Below the pieces are notes generated by a model. It searched no databases. It saw only the letters and a list, made by a program, of their open reading frames with translations, and was not told where the DNA came from. This document shows positions 1 to 7,523 of a stretch of DNA of 20,357 nt, one piece after another; the stretch's first letter is position 1; the number at the start of each line of letters is the position of its first letter. The position numbers were made by a program, and so were the translations under genes. Source of the DNA: PHAA01 sp964584415 (GTDB lineage Bacteria > Bacillota > Syntrophomonadia > Syntrophomonadales > Syntrophomonadaceae); NCBI GenBank assembly GCA_964584415.1, contig CAZOZX010000036.1:1-20357 (forward strand). Reading direction: 5' to 3'.

Positions 1-179
1 TTTATCCGATCTAATTCAATATTAAGTACCTGGAGGTGGGCTGCAAGATCAGAGGGGTCGATCATATTGGCGGGCAAAGCTCCACTCCAGCGCAAAGCCT
101 GGTTATAGATTTCCTCATTGTTCCTGATTAGTTGTTCCAGCTCATGCTTTTTGGACATTAGTATTTCTTGTCTTTCCAT
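1..179 (-). CDS. Unrecognised small protein, C-terminus cut by the window edge
   Basis: An open frame begins at an ATG at 177-179 and runs off the left edge after 59 codons with no stop. The start is supported by a GAGGTG ribosome-binding site just upstream and by lying only 11 bp after the stop of the DUF5665 gene, so the two are probably co-transcribed. The visible protein begins MERQEILMSKKHELEQLI and is hydrophilic. Its first 25 or so residues are rich in Glu, Lys and Gln and look helical, possibly a short coiled coil. No membrane segment or catalytic motif is visible. I do not recognise the family, and its function cannot be inferred from this part. Confidence 0.6.
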   Translation of the reverse strand, partial: MERQEILMSKKHELEQLIRNNEEIYNQALRWSGALPANMIDPSDLAAHLQVLNIELDRI

Positions 180-190
180 ACCACTACACC

Positions 191-529
191 TCATATCTTC
201 GTGTGTGTTATTACATCTGTATATAGCTTATTCTGTACGATGTTGATTATTTCGGCTATAAAATCACCTATCAGGGGCATGTTGATCAATAACAGCTTCT
301 GCAATATATAAATCACTAACGCCGCCAGAAGGGTGAAGCCTATTGCCATGCCAAAACCGCGCACCACTCCCGTCCAAAAGTTAATAAAAAGGAGCCTGCG
401 GGGATTGTGTATCATATCGACATATTCAGCAATACCGGTCTTTTCTATAGAGACTGACAACTTATCCAGTCTATCGGATATATTGTTCATAAAACTAGTA
501 ATATCTTTGGTTTCTGGTTTTTCATCCAT
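191..529 (-). CDS. DUF5665-type membrane protein
   Basis: This 112-residue protein has a charged N-terminal half (about residues 1-45, with a short helical stretch near 14-30). A phrase rich in Trp, Gly and Arg (FWTGVVRGFGMAIGFTLL, about 51-68) leads into a single hydrophobic segment (about 58-84), and a short amphipathic tail follows. The pattern of a glycine-rich turn followed by a membrane helix matches my memory of the DUF5665 family of small Firmicutes membrane proteins, whose function is unknown. The ATG at 527-529 has only a weak ribosome-binding site (AGGGG about 13 bases upstream), so expression may depend on read-through from the DUF711 gene, whose stop is 58 bp upstream. The unknown gene that follows is 11 bp away. 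Confidence 0.7.
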   Translation of the reverse strand: MDEKPETKDITSFMNNISDRLDKLSVSIEKTGIAEYVDMIHNPRRLLFINFWTGVVRGFGMAIGFTLLAALVIYILQKLLLINMPLIGDFIAEIINIVQNKLYTDVITHTKI

Positions 530-543
530 CTTAACACCAAACC

Positions 544-563
544 CCTGGTATTATTATGCCAGG
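544..563. repeat. Inverted repeat between DUF711 and DUF5665 genes
   Basis: An 8-bp stem (CCTGGTAT with ATGCCAGG, one G-T pair) and a 4-base loop lie in the 58-bp gap between two minus-strand genes. A T-rich run follows it only on the plus strand (ATCAATTTTTT), where there is no gene to terminate. On the minus strand it is followed by GGGTTTGG, so it is not a convincing terminator for the DUF711 transcript. It could slow decay of the upstream message or hide the weak DUF5665 ribosome-binding site. Confidence 0.4.
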
Positions 564-587
564 TATCAATTTTTTCGATACATTATA

Positions 588-1955
588 TTAATTGGTCAAG
601 GAATGGATCGGGGCCGGTATCCTGCCCTGCCTTTTTATAAAGCCAGCCGGGGAACTGAGGTTCACTTTCATTACAGGAGCATGCCCCAGCAATCCCCCGA
701 ACTGAACCATATCACCCACATTTTTGCCGGGTGCCGGTATAATTCTAACTGCAGTTGTTTTGCGATTTATCATGCCAATTGCTGCCTCATCTGCAATTAT
801 CGCCGAGATTATTTCGGCCGGAGTATCGCCTGGAATTGCTATCATATCCAGTCCTACCGAACAAACACAAGTCATGGCTTCCAGTTTCTCAATATTCAGA
901 GCGCCATCCTTAACCGCATTGATCATCCCCTGGTCCTCGCTGACCGGGATAAATGCTCCTGATAATCCCCCAACATACGAGGATGCCATAGCTCCACCTT
1001 TCTTAACCGCATCATTGAGCATAGCCAGAGCAGCAGTCGAACCATGAGCCCCGACTTTTTCCAAACCCATTGATTCTAATATATCAGCTACGCTATCTCC
1101 AATGGCTGGAGTCGGTGCCAAGGAAAGGTCAATAATGCCGAAAGGAACATTAAGACGTTGAGATGCTATACGAGCCACCATCTCTCCAGTACGGGTAATT
1201 TTAAAGGCGGTATTCTTGATTATATTGGCTAGTTCACCCAAATCAGCAGTTGGGTGCTTCTTAACCGCACCCAGTACCACACCTGGTCCACTTATACCTA
1301 TGTTTAATACCGATTCCGGTTCACCTACTCCATGAAATGCACCTGCCATAAAGGGATTATCTTCAACAGCATTGCAGAATACAACCAGTTTGGCACAACC
1401 CAGACCGTCACGATCTGCCGTCAGATTGGCCGTGGCTTTGATTATCTCCCCCATTCGAGAAACAGCATCCATATTTATGCCTGATCTGGTGGTTCCCACA
1501 TTTACAGATGAACATACCCTTTCGGTGGTAGCTAAAGTCTCCGGAATTGACTCAATTAACGCCAGGTCTCCTTTGCTGAAGCCCTTATGAACCAGGGCAG
1601 AAAATCCCCCAAGGAAGTTTACCCCCACCTCCATAGCTGCTCGGTCCAGATGGCGCCCTATCGTCACCATATCCGTGGGTAAAAACCCATTTCCTATTAT
1701 TGCTACTGGAGTTATTGATATGCGTTTATTAATAATAGGTATTCCGTACTCTTTTTCAATATCATTGCCTACTTTTACCAAGTTAGAGGCATATTTGACG
1801 ATTTTATCATAGACTCGGCGTCCAGTCTCCTCACCATCTTCACCCCGGCAATCCATAATGTTGATGCCCATGGTAATGGTTCTGATATCCAGGTTCTCAG
1901 TGGCCAGCATTGTAACCGTTTCGAGTACTTCATCTTTACTGATCGAGAACGGCAT
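588..1955 (-). CDS. UPF0210 / DUF711 (PFL-like) family protein
   Basis: This 455-residue protein matches the UPF0210/DUF711 family in length and sequence. It starts with MPFSISKDEVLETV, has a conserved ITMGINIMDC segment near residues 27-36, and several Gly/Ala-rich stretches (for example GISGPGVVLGAVK). The family fold is related to the pyruvate formate-lyase / ribonucleotide reductase barrel, but no reaction is firmly established and I see no glycyl-radical motif. The ATG is preceded by a strong GGAGGAGG site 6-8 bases upstream. It lies 80 bp downstream of an ACT-domain gene. The same pair, ACT protein then DUF711 protein, is adjacent in many bacteria, suggesting that the ACT partner senses a ligand (probably an amino acid) for this protein. 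That functional link is inference. The family assignment is strong. Confidence 0.9.
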   Translation of the reverse strand: MPFSISKDEVLETVTMLATENLDIRTITMGINIMDCRGEDGEETGRRVYDKIVKYASNLVKVGNDIEKEYGIPIINKRISITPVAIIGNGFLPTDMVTIGRHLDRAAMEVGVNFLGGFSALVHKGFSKGDLALIESIPETLATTERVCSSVNVGTTRSGINMDAVSRMGEIIKATANLTADRDGLGCAKLVVFCNAVEDNPFMAGAFHGVGEPESVLNIGISGPGVVLGAVKKHPTADLGELANIIKNTAFKITRTGEMVARIASQRLNVPFGIIDLSLAPTPAIGDSVADILESMGLEKVGAHGSTAALAMLNDAVKKGGAMASSYVGGLSGAFIPVSEDQGMINAVKDGALNIEKLEAMTCVCSVGLDMIAIPGDTPAEIISAIIADEAAIGMINRKTTAVRIIPAPGKNVGDMVQFGGLLGHAPVMKVNLSSPAGFIKRQGRIPAPIHSLTN

Positions 1956-2002
1956 TTCCCCGCCTCCTCCTTTAAGATTCTATAATCGGACAAATAAACA
2001 GT

Positions 2003-2028
2003 AAAGGGGACCCACTTGGATCCCCCTT
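2003..2028 (-). terminator. Imperfect hairpin between ACT and DUF711 genes
   Basis: GGGGA at 2006-2010 pairs with TCCCC at 2021-2025, and an inner CC/GG pair flanks a short loop. AA/TT pairs can extend the base past a bulged C. On the minus strand the stem is followed by TTTACTGTTTATTTG, an imperfect U-rich tract. It may act as a partial terminator that lowers DUF711 expression relative to the ACT gene. The plus strand has a better T run (CTTCCCTTTTTT) but no gene that needs it. Confidence 0.35.
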
Positions 2029-2035
2029 CCCTTTT

Positions 2036-2326
2036 TTATATGCGGTGCATAAAATTGAAAATATCTTCGTGCTGAACAGTTATCTGCAACCCCATTTCCT
2101 CACCTTTTTGGTTAAGAATATCACGAAGCCTGGCAATGTCTATATTGCTGTCGGTTATATCCGCGACCATTACCATTGTGAAAAAGCCTTGTATAATGGT
2201 TTGGTTGATATCCAGGATATTAATACGAGCATCAGCTAATATGGTGGCAATTCCAGCTATTATGCCGACCCGATCATGCCCCAGTACGGTTATTATGATC
2301 CTGTTGCCTTCTTCGCTTTTAACCAT
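2036..2326 (-). CDS. ACT-domain protein, UPF0237 family
   Basis: This protein of 96 residues is a single ACT domain, a small ligand-binding fold that usually binds amino acids. It starts with MVKSEEGNRIIITVLGHDRVG, and the GHDRVGIIAGI motif at about 15-25 is the family's loop between the first strand and helix. Length fits the UPF0237 family. I choose the ATG at 2324-2326 because GGAGGG lies 5 bases upstream and family members begin this way. A longer reading frame reaches 2392 but would run back into the end of ileS. The ileS stop is one base before this start, so the ribosome-binding site lies inside the last ileS codons and translation is probably coupled. The DUF711 gene follows after 80 bp. 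A sensor role for the pair is inference. Confidence 0.9.
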   Translation of the reverse strand: MVKSEEGNRIIITVLGHDRVGIIAGIATILADARINILDINQTIIQGFFTMVMVADITDSNIDIARLRDILNQKGEEMGLQITVQHEDIFNFMHRI

Positions 2327-2327
2327 G

Positions 2328-5111
2328 TTATCCCTCCAATGTTTTGACCACCGCGGCACATCTATTACATAATGTGGGATGCTGGCTGTCATTTCCCACG
2401 GTTAAATCAATGATCCAGCAGCGTTCACATTTTTCCCCATCGGCAGATTGCACTTTAACCCATACTCCAGATACTCCTTCAAGAGCAACCGCGTCACTAT
2501 CACGAGTCTCCGACTCCTTTACCTCCACTTGGGACACAATCAGCATCTTCTCCAATTGCATGGTATTGGATAATACCTGCAGCCAATCCTGATCGGCATA
2601 AATCATCACCTTGGCCCCTAAGGAATGTCCAATAGTTTTTTGCGTCCGGGCTTCTTCAAGTGCCTTGGTAACTACTTCACGCAAGTTAAGGATCTGGTCT
2701 ATTCTCGCTTCCAGGGTCTCATCAATATAACTGTCATTGGTTTCCGGCCATTCGAGTAGTTGGACACTGGCGGGCATTCCATCCTTTTTCAGATAACTCC
2801 AGATCTCTTCGCTGGTAAACGCCAGGATCGGTGACAAAATCGCAACCAGATTGTTGATCAGCTGATACAGTACGGTTTGGGCAGAACGTCTCTCCGGATC
2901 TTCAGCCCGGTTACAGTATAGTTTGTCTTTCAATATGTCGAAATAGATGTTACTCAGATCTACAGTACAGAAATTGTGGACCGCATGAAACACCACATGA
3001 AACTCATAATCATCAAAGGCTTTAGACACCCGGCGAATTAGTCTATCCATTTTCATTAAAGCCCATTTATCTAAATCGGTCAGATGCTCATAGGCAACAG
3101 CGTCTTTGTCGGGATTGAAATCATACAAATTGCCAAGAATAAACCGGCACGTATTTCGAATTTTTCTATACGCTTCACTGGATTGTTTAATAATGTTTTG
3201 GGAAACGCTTATATCATTACGGTAATCCGCTGAGGCTACCCAAAGCCTTAAAATGTCGGCTCCCAATTCCTCGATCATAACCAGTGGATCTATAACATTC
3301 CCACTGGATTTAGACATCTTATAGCCCTTTTCATCGACGATGAAACCATGGGTGAGTACCTGCCGATAGGGCGCAACTCCTCTGATGGCAACGGAGGTTG
3401 ATAGGGACGAGTTGAACCAACCGCGATGTTGGTCACTTCCTTCAAGGTACATATCTGCCGGCCATCTTAATTCCGGGTAGGTTTCCAGAACCGCTACATG
3501 ACTGGAGCCAGAATCAAACCAAACATCCATAATATCTGTTTCTTTGGTGAATTCCCGGCTGCCGCACGCCGGACAGACAAAGTCAGTCGGCAACAGGTCC
3601 TGGGCAGTTTTTTCAAACCAGATATCAGAACCATATTGAGTGAAGAGTTCACTGACATGGTTGATGGTTTCGGGACTTATGATAGTTTCACCGCATTCTG
3701 CACAATAAAATATTGGGATGGGAACGCCCCAGGTGCGCTGCCTGGAAATACACCAGTCGCCCCGGTCTCGGACCATATTATAGATTCGCTCCCTGCCCCA
3801 GGATGGTATCCAGCGTACACTATCAATAGCCTCCAGGGCTTGCTGGCGAAAACCATCGATCGATGCAAACCATTGGTTGGTAGCTCTATAGACAATAGGA
3901 TTCTTACATCTCCAACAGTGTGGGTATTGATGTGAGTAATTACTGGATTTCAGCAACATCCCCCGCTGTACCAATTCTTCGATTATTTGCTGATTGGCCT
4001 TATGTACATAAAGGCCTGCAAATTTGCCCGCTACATCAGTGAATTTCCCCTGGTCATCCACGGGAGATATTACATCGAGATCATAAATCTTACCTACATA
4101 AAAATCGTCTTCACCGTGACCAGGGGCAGTGTGGACACAGCCGGTACCGGCCTCAAGTGTAACATGTTCACCGAGAATTGCTAATGAATCACGATCAATG
4201 AAGGGATGGCGTAACACTATCCTCTCTAATTGTTCACCTTTAAATTCTGCCTCAACTTCGTAATTGCTCCAGCCAAGCTCTTGGGCAACAGTCTCCAGTA
4301 AACCTTGCGCTATTACATATTTTTCGCCGTTAACCGCAACCAATAAATAAGTGAATTCCGGGTGCAGACAAACAGCCGTATTGGCTGGGAGTGTCCACGG
4401 AGTGGTGGTCCAAATAATTACGAAAGAACCTTCTGGAACTATTCCCTTGCCTTGAACCACTGGGAATTTCACGTAGATAGATGGGGATACCTTATCGTGA
4501 TATTCAATTTCTGCCTCGGCCAAAGCAGTTTCGCAATCAGCGCACCAGTAGACTGGTTTGAGACCTTTATAGATATAGCCCTTATTGGCCATATCTCCAA
4601 ATACTTTAATTTGGATTCCCTCGAATTCTGGTTTCAAGGTCAGATAGGGATTGTTCCAATCGCCCCTTACCCCCAAACGCTGGAATTCATCTCTTTGAAT
4701 ATCAACATACTTTAGAGCATAATCGCGGCAAAAACGGCGAAATTCAATAACATCAGTTTTATGCCGGTCGATAACCAGGTTTTTGATAGCCTGCTGTTCA
4801 ATCGGTAAACCATGAGTATCCCAACCAGGTACATATGGCGCATCGAAGCCAGCCATGGAGCGATGTTTGACTATCATATCCTTTAGTACTTTATTAAGCG
4901 TATGGCCCAGGTGTATATCCCCATTTGCGTACGGAGGGCCATCATGAAGAATGAATTTTTCCCGATGCTGATTTTTATTCTGTACTAACCGATATACATC
5001 AATATCCTGCCAGAACTTTAGAATTTCCGGTTCCTTTTTGGGGAGATTAGCCCGCATAGGAAATTCAGTCTGCGGTAGATTGATAGTACCATCGTATTTG
5101 CCTTTTGCCAT
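2328..5111 (-). CDS. ileS: Isoleucyl-tRNA synthetase
   Basis: A complete class I isoleucine tRNA ligase of 927 residues, the usual bacterial length. It charges tRNA-Ile with isoleucine in the cytoplasm. The N-terminus (NLPQTEFPMRANLPKKEPE) is typical. The HIGH motif reads HLGH at 67-70 and the KMSKS motif is intact at 598-602. The editing-domain region is present, and the C-terminal zinc finger has its four cysteines (C895, C898, C915, C918), as in eubacterial-type enzymes. The ATG is preceded by AAGGTGG at a spacing of 7. A probable promoter and a short leader lie upstream; there is no T-box. The ACT gene follows after one base. In Bacillus ileS follows divIVA directly; here several unrelated genes intervene. 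Confidence 0.98.
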   Translation of the reverse strand: MAKGKYDGTINLPQTEFPMRANLPKKEPEILKFWQDIDVYRLVQNKNQHREKFILHDGPPYANGDIHLGHTLNKVLKDMIVKHRSMAGFDAPYVPGWDTHGLPIEQQAIKNLVIDRHKTDVIEFRRFCRDYALKYVDIQRDEFQRLGVRGDWNNPYLTLKPEFEGIQIKVFGDMANKGYIYKGLKPVYWCADCETALAEAEIEYHDKVSPSIYVKFPVVQGKGIVPEGSFVIIWTTTPWTLPANTAVCLHPEFTYLLVAVNGEKYVIAQGLLETVAQELGWSNYEVEAEFKGEQLERIVLRHPFIDRDSLAILGEHVTLEAGTGCVHTAPGHGEDDFYVGKIYDLDVISPVDDQGKFTDVAGKFAGLYVHKANQQIIEELVQRGMLLKSSNYSHQYPHCWRCKNPIVYRATNQWFASIDGFRQQALEAIDSVRWIPSWGRERIYNMVRDRGDWCISRQRTWGVPIPIFYCAECGETIISPETINHVSELFTQYGSDIWFEKTAQDLLPTDFVCPACGSREFTKETDIMDVWFDSGSSHVAVLETYPELRWPADMYLEGSDQHRGWFNSSLSTSVAIRGVAPYRQVLTHGFIVDEKGYKMSKSSGNVIDPLVMIEELGADILRLWVASADYRNDISVSQNIIKQSSEAYRKIRNTCRFILGNLYDFNPDKDAVAYEHLTDLDKWALMKMDRLIRRVSKAFDDYEFHVVFHAVHNFCTVDLSNIYFDILKDKLYCNRAEDPERRSAQTVLYQLINNLVAILSPILAFTSEEIWSYLKKDGMPASVQLLEWPETNDSYIDETLEARIDQILNLREVVTKALEEARTQKTIGHSLGAKVMIYADQDWLQVLSNTMQLEKMLIVSQVEVKESETRDSDAVALEGVSGVWVKVQSADGEKCERCWIIDLTVGNDSQHPTLCNRCAAVVKTLEG

Positions 5112-5148
5112 TTCATTACCACCTTACCAGTTTATTTATGATTATATT

Positions 5149-5172
5149 AATAAAAGACCTCTCGTCTCGAGG
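5149..5172 (-). terminator. Hairpin plus U-tract in the ileS leader
   Basis: In the ileS leader, CCTCG and CGAGAGG (minus strand) can pair around a 3-base loop with one bulged A, followed by TCTTTTATT. It lies between the proposed promoter and the ATG, about 40 bp upstream of the start. This is the position of an attenuator, but the stem is short and imperfect. The pairing is seen directly; regulatory use is inference. Confidence 0.35.
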
Positions 5173-5206
5173 ACGAAAGGTGATATTGTGCCTAAAAACG
5201 TAATAC

Positions 5207-5236
5207 ATTTTAGCATATATGCCCTTTATATAACAA
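5207..5236 (-). promoter_or_regulatory. Probable sigma-A promoter for ileS
   Basis: On the minus strand a -35 TTGTTA (5231-5236) is separated by 18 bp from a -10 TAAAAT (5207-5212). The -10 is preceded by TGC, giving an extended -10 form. Transcription would start near 5200, leaving a leader of about 90 bases before the ileS ATG. The rest of the 210-bp gap between nth and ileS shows no open frame, and I see no T-box core (AGGGTGG followed by ACCGCG). Confidence 0.6.
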
Positions 5237-5321
5237 CTGCGGCAGATAGGTATACCGTATAGTTTTACAGGCTAGCTAAATTTATATATTCAAAGATCAA
5301 CTTCCCAAACCAAAATTATTA

Positions 5322-5972
5322 TTACAAAATCTTAGCGCATAGCTGGTTCAGGACACATTCTGCGCACTTTGGCTTTCTGGCAGTACAAATCCGGCGGCCA
5401 TGAAATATCAGCAAATGATGGGCCCGGCTCCAGCAGTTAATAGGAATAATTGATTTCAGTGCTAATTCTGTTTTATCGGGATATTGTTCCTTTACCAAAC
5501 CTAACCGATTACTGACGCGGTGGACATGAGTATCAACCCCAAGTCCAGGCTGGTTAAAGCCTACCGACATCATCACATTAGCGGTTTTTCTGCCAATTCC
5601 AGGCAGTCTGAGCAGATCTTCAAAACTATTCGGAACCATGCCTTGATATTCTGTGATTAATATACGAGATATATTCTGAATACTGTGTGCTTTAGCTTTA
5701 TGTAAGCCGACCCCACGAATTGCTTCTTCAAGTTCGTTTAGATCAATATCAGCAAAATCCTGGGGAGTTTTTAATCTGGCAAATAAATCTTTGGTCACAC
5801 GGTTGACTTGCAAATCTGTACTTTGGGCTGATAACACAACCGCTACCAACAGCTCAAAAATACTGTTAAATTTCAGCATGGTCCCAGCATCAGGATATTC
5901 TTGCTGCAGTAGGCGCAGTATATCTTTAGCTCGTTTCTTGTTGTCAGCAGCCAAACTGTATGTCCACTCCAA
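5322..5972 (-). CDS. nth: Endonuclease III (DNA glycosylase / AP lyase)
   Basis: This 216-residue protein is a full-length endonuclease III, a base-excision repair enzyme that removes oxidised pyrimidines and cleaves at the abasic site. The helix-hairpin-helix motif LPGIGRKTA contains the catalytic lysine (K129). The catalytic aspartate is D147 in VDTHVHR. The C-terminal iron-sulphur cluster loop is intact with spacing C-6-C-2-C-5-C (C196, C203, C206, C212). The start is uncertain. The longest frame opens with TTG at 5970-5972 without a good ribosome-binding site; a second TTG at 5952-5954 has GGAGTGG upstream and would shorten the protein by six residues. It lies 36 bp after the transporter ATPase gene, so it may be transcribed with it, although no functional link is expected. 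Confidence 0.93.
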   Translation of the reverse strand: MEWTYSLAADNKKRAKDILRLLQQEYPDAGTMLKFNSIFELLVAVVLSAQSTDLQVNRVTKDLFARLKTPQDFADIDLNELEEAIRGVGLHKAKAHSIQNISRILITEYQGMVPNSFEDLLRLPGIGRKTANVMMSVGFNQPGLGVDTHVHRVSNRLGLVKEQYPDKTELALKSIIPINCWSRAHHLLIFHGRRICTARKPKCAECVLNQLCAKIL

Positions 5973-5981
5973 ATAATTAGT

Positions 5982-6005
5982 AGGCCAGACATGCTTGCCT
6001 GGCCT
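5982..6005. repeat. Stem-loop between the ABC ATPase and nth genes
   Basis: AGGCCAGACA (5982-5991) pairs with TGCCTGGCCT (5996-6005) around the loop TGCT, a 10-bp stem with one G-T pair. It fills most of the 36-bp gap between two minus-strand genes. No U run follows on the minus strand (ACTAATTATTTGG), so it is a weak terminator at best. It may be an RNA processing or stability element. It also sits just upstream of the poorly supported nth start. Confidence 0.45.
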
Positions 6006-6008
6006 TTG

Positions 6009-6731
6009 TTACAAAACCTTGCTGAGGAACGATTGGGTTCGCACGTTATGCGGATTGTCAAAAATCTGGGCCGGCAATCCCTCTTCAACTATTACCCCCT
6101 CGTCCATAAACAGAACCCTATGCCCTACTTCACGGGCAAAACCCATTTCGTGGGTTACTACCATCATGGTCATCCCTTCATGGGCAAGATCTTTCATTAC
6201 TTCAAGTACCTCGCCAACCATTTCCGGGTCCAGGGCCGATGTCGGCTCATCAAAAAGCATAACTTTGGGCTTCATGGCCAGAGCCCGGGCTATTGCTACC
6301 CGCTGCTTCTGTCCCCCTGATAACTGAGCGGGAAACACCTTGGCCTTGTCGGTTAAACCCACTTTACGCAGCAATTCATAGGCAATATCTTCAGCTTCTT
6401 TAACCGGTAACCCCTTAATCTTTATTGGAGCTAAGGTAATATTTTCGACGGTATTCTTATGCGGGAACAGGTTAAACAACTGAAATACCATCCCTACCTG
6501 CTGTCTCACTTTATTAATATCTGTATGAGCCGAGGTTATCTCCTGACCATCAATAAATATCTGCCCCGACTGGACCGGTTCCAACTGATTGACACACCGC
6601 AGCAGAGTGCTTTTACCAGAACCGCTGGGTCCGATAACACATACTACCTCCCGCGGTGCAATCCGGCAGGTTATTCCTTTTAGTACTTCCAGATTGCCAA
6701 AACTTTTATGTACATCAACGATTTGAATCAC
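6009..6731 (-). CDS. Polar amino-acid ABC transporter, ATP-binding subunit (GlnQ/HisP type)
   Basis: This 240-residue protein is the ATPase of an amino-acid importer and works as a dimer on the cytoplasmic face of the membrane. Walker A is GPSGSGKST at 34-42, the Q-loop glutamine is in MVFQLFNLFPH near 84, the signature LSGGQ is at 137-141, Walker B VMLFDE is at 157-162, and the switch histidine is H194. The order and the phrases PTSALDPEMV and THEMGFAREV are typical of the GlnQ/ArtP/HisP group. Translation starts at GTG (6729-6731), whose bases overlap the permease stop as GTGA. A GAGGAGG site lies about 12 bases upstream, inside the permease gene, so the two are translationally coupled. The substrate is probably a polar amino acid; which one cannot be told. 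Confidence 0.95.
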   Translation of the reverse strand: MIQIVDVHKSFGNLEVLKGITCRIAPREVVCVIGPSGSGKSTLLRCVNQLEPVQSGQIFIDGQEITSAHTDINKVRQQVGMVFQLFNLFPHKNTVENITLAPIKIKGLPVKEAEDIAYELLRKVGLTDKAKVFPAQLSGGQKQRVAIARALAMKPKVMLFDEPTSALDPEMVGEVLEVMKDLAHEGMTMMVVTHEMGFAREVGHRVLFMDEGVIVEEGLPAQIFDNPHNVRTQSFLSKVL

Positions 6732-7438
6732 TCGGTTGCTAACCTCCTCTCGATGTAATCACCGATCAAGGCAAAGGTTTTGGTCATTATAAAATAGATA
6801 ATAGCAACCGTACCCCAAATCCAGGCAGCTTCATAGTAGGTTGAATATAGCAGTTTACCTCTTAAAGTCAGTTCCTCCGCAGATATAGTGGCGACCAGGG
6901 AGGTATCCTTTAAAACCGCTATAAACTCATTAAGCAAGGGGGGAATAACTATTTTAAAGGCTTGCGGCAGGATCACATAGGACATCGCTTGCCGGGTGTT
7001 CATGCCTAGAGAACGGGCCGCTTCCATTTGTCCCCGGTCGACTGCCTGTATTCCAGCCCTTACGATTTCCGCGGTATAGGCGCCGCAATTAAGCGAACAT
7101 GCAATTACGGCAGCTAAAAATGGACCAGCATCCATGAACAAAGGTAATATACCAAAGTACAGTAGGAGTATCTGTACAAATAGAGGTGTGCCTCGGAAAA
7201 AATCTATATACGCAGTGGCCACAGTGAACAAAACCGAGTTTTTGGAAAGCTTGGAGAGACCGGCAATTAATCCTAAAATTAATCCGAACAGAACTGAGAG
7301 CACCGTGATTTCAATCGTGAGCAGGGCACCTTCAAGCAAATATACCATATGCGTGGAAACAACTTCCACCCCATTTATAGACTGCAGATAATCTACCAGA
7401 ACGTTACCAAAAATGAAGGACGCCGACCAATGCATCAT
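6728..7438 (-). CDS. Polar amino-acid ABC transporter, permease subunit (HisM/GlnP type)
   Basis: With the chosen start this is a 236-residue integral membrane permease of the HisM/GlnP family. The family hallmarks are visible: the YIDFFRGTPLFVQILLLYFG segment, and an EAA coupling loop (EAARSLGMNTRQAMSYVILPQA) that docks on the ATPase. About five hydrophobic segments are seen. I place the start at ATG 7436-7438 because GGGGAGGG lies 9 bases upstream. A longer frame from TTG at 7463-7465 would place that ribosome-binding site inside the coding region. The gene ends in a 4-base overlap with the ATPase gene. A strong hairpin separates it from the binding-protein gene upstream, so it is probably made in smaller amounts than that protein. 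Confidence 0.93.
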   Translation of the reverse strand: MMHWSASFIFGNVLVDYLQSINGVEVVSTHMVYLLEGALLTIEITVLSVLFGLILGLIAGLSKLSKNSVLFTVATAYIDFFRGTPLFVQILLLYFGILPLFMDAGPFLAAVIACSLNCGAYTAEIVRAGIQAVDRGQMEAARSLGMNTRQAMSYVILPQAFKIVIPPLLNEFIAVLKDTSLVATISAEELTLRGKLLYSTYYEAAWIWGTVAIIYFIMTKTFALIGDYIERRLATE

Positions 7439-7472
7439 ATCAGGTTTCCCTCCCCATTTAAGCAAACAAGCT

Positions 7473-7501
7473 AAAAGCGCGAGACCGAACCTCGCGCTTT
7501 T
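7473..7501 (-). terminator. Perfect 11-bp hairpin between binding-protein and permease genes
   Basis: AAAAGCGCGAG (7473-7483) and CTCGCGCTTTT (7491-7501) form a perfect 11-bp stem with a 7-base loop. On the minus strand the stem ends in CTTTT followed by AGCTTG. It lies 22 bp after the stop of the substrate-binding protein and 34 bp before the permease ATG. A partial intergenic terminator or 3' stabiliser at this point commonly lets the binding protein be made in excess over the membrane subunits. The A/T-flanked palindrome could work in both directions. Confidence 0.75.
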
Positions 7502-7523
7502 CGCCTGTCATAGAAATTAGGGC

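Noticed and set aside
333..962. A 209-codon plus-strand open frame
   Set aside because: It runs opposite to the DUF5665 and DUF711 genes, has no family resemblance or ribosome-binding site, and the minus-strand frames have clear matches. It is a shadow.
2327..2392. A longer start for the ACT-domain protein
   Set aside because: The extra 22 codons lie inside the end of ileS and do not resemble the family. GGAGGG sits exactly before the ATG at 2326.
5112..5321. A T-box leader before ileS
   Set aside because: The 210-bp gap lacks the T-box core sequence on the minus strand, and the proposed promoter leaves a leader too short for one. Only a small hairpin is present.
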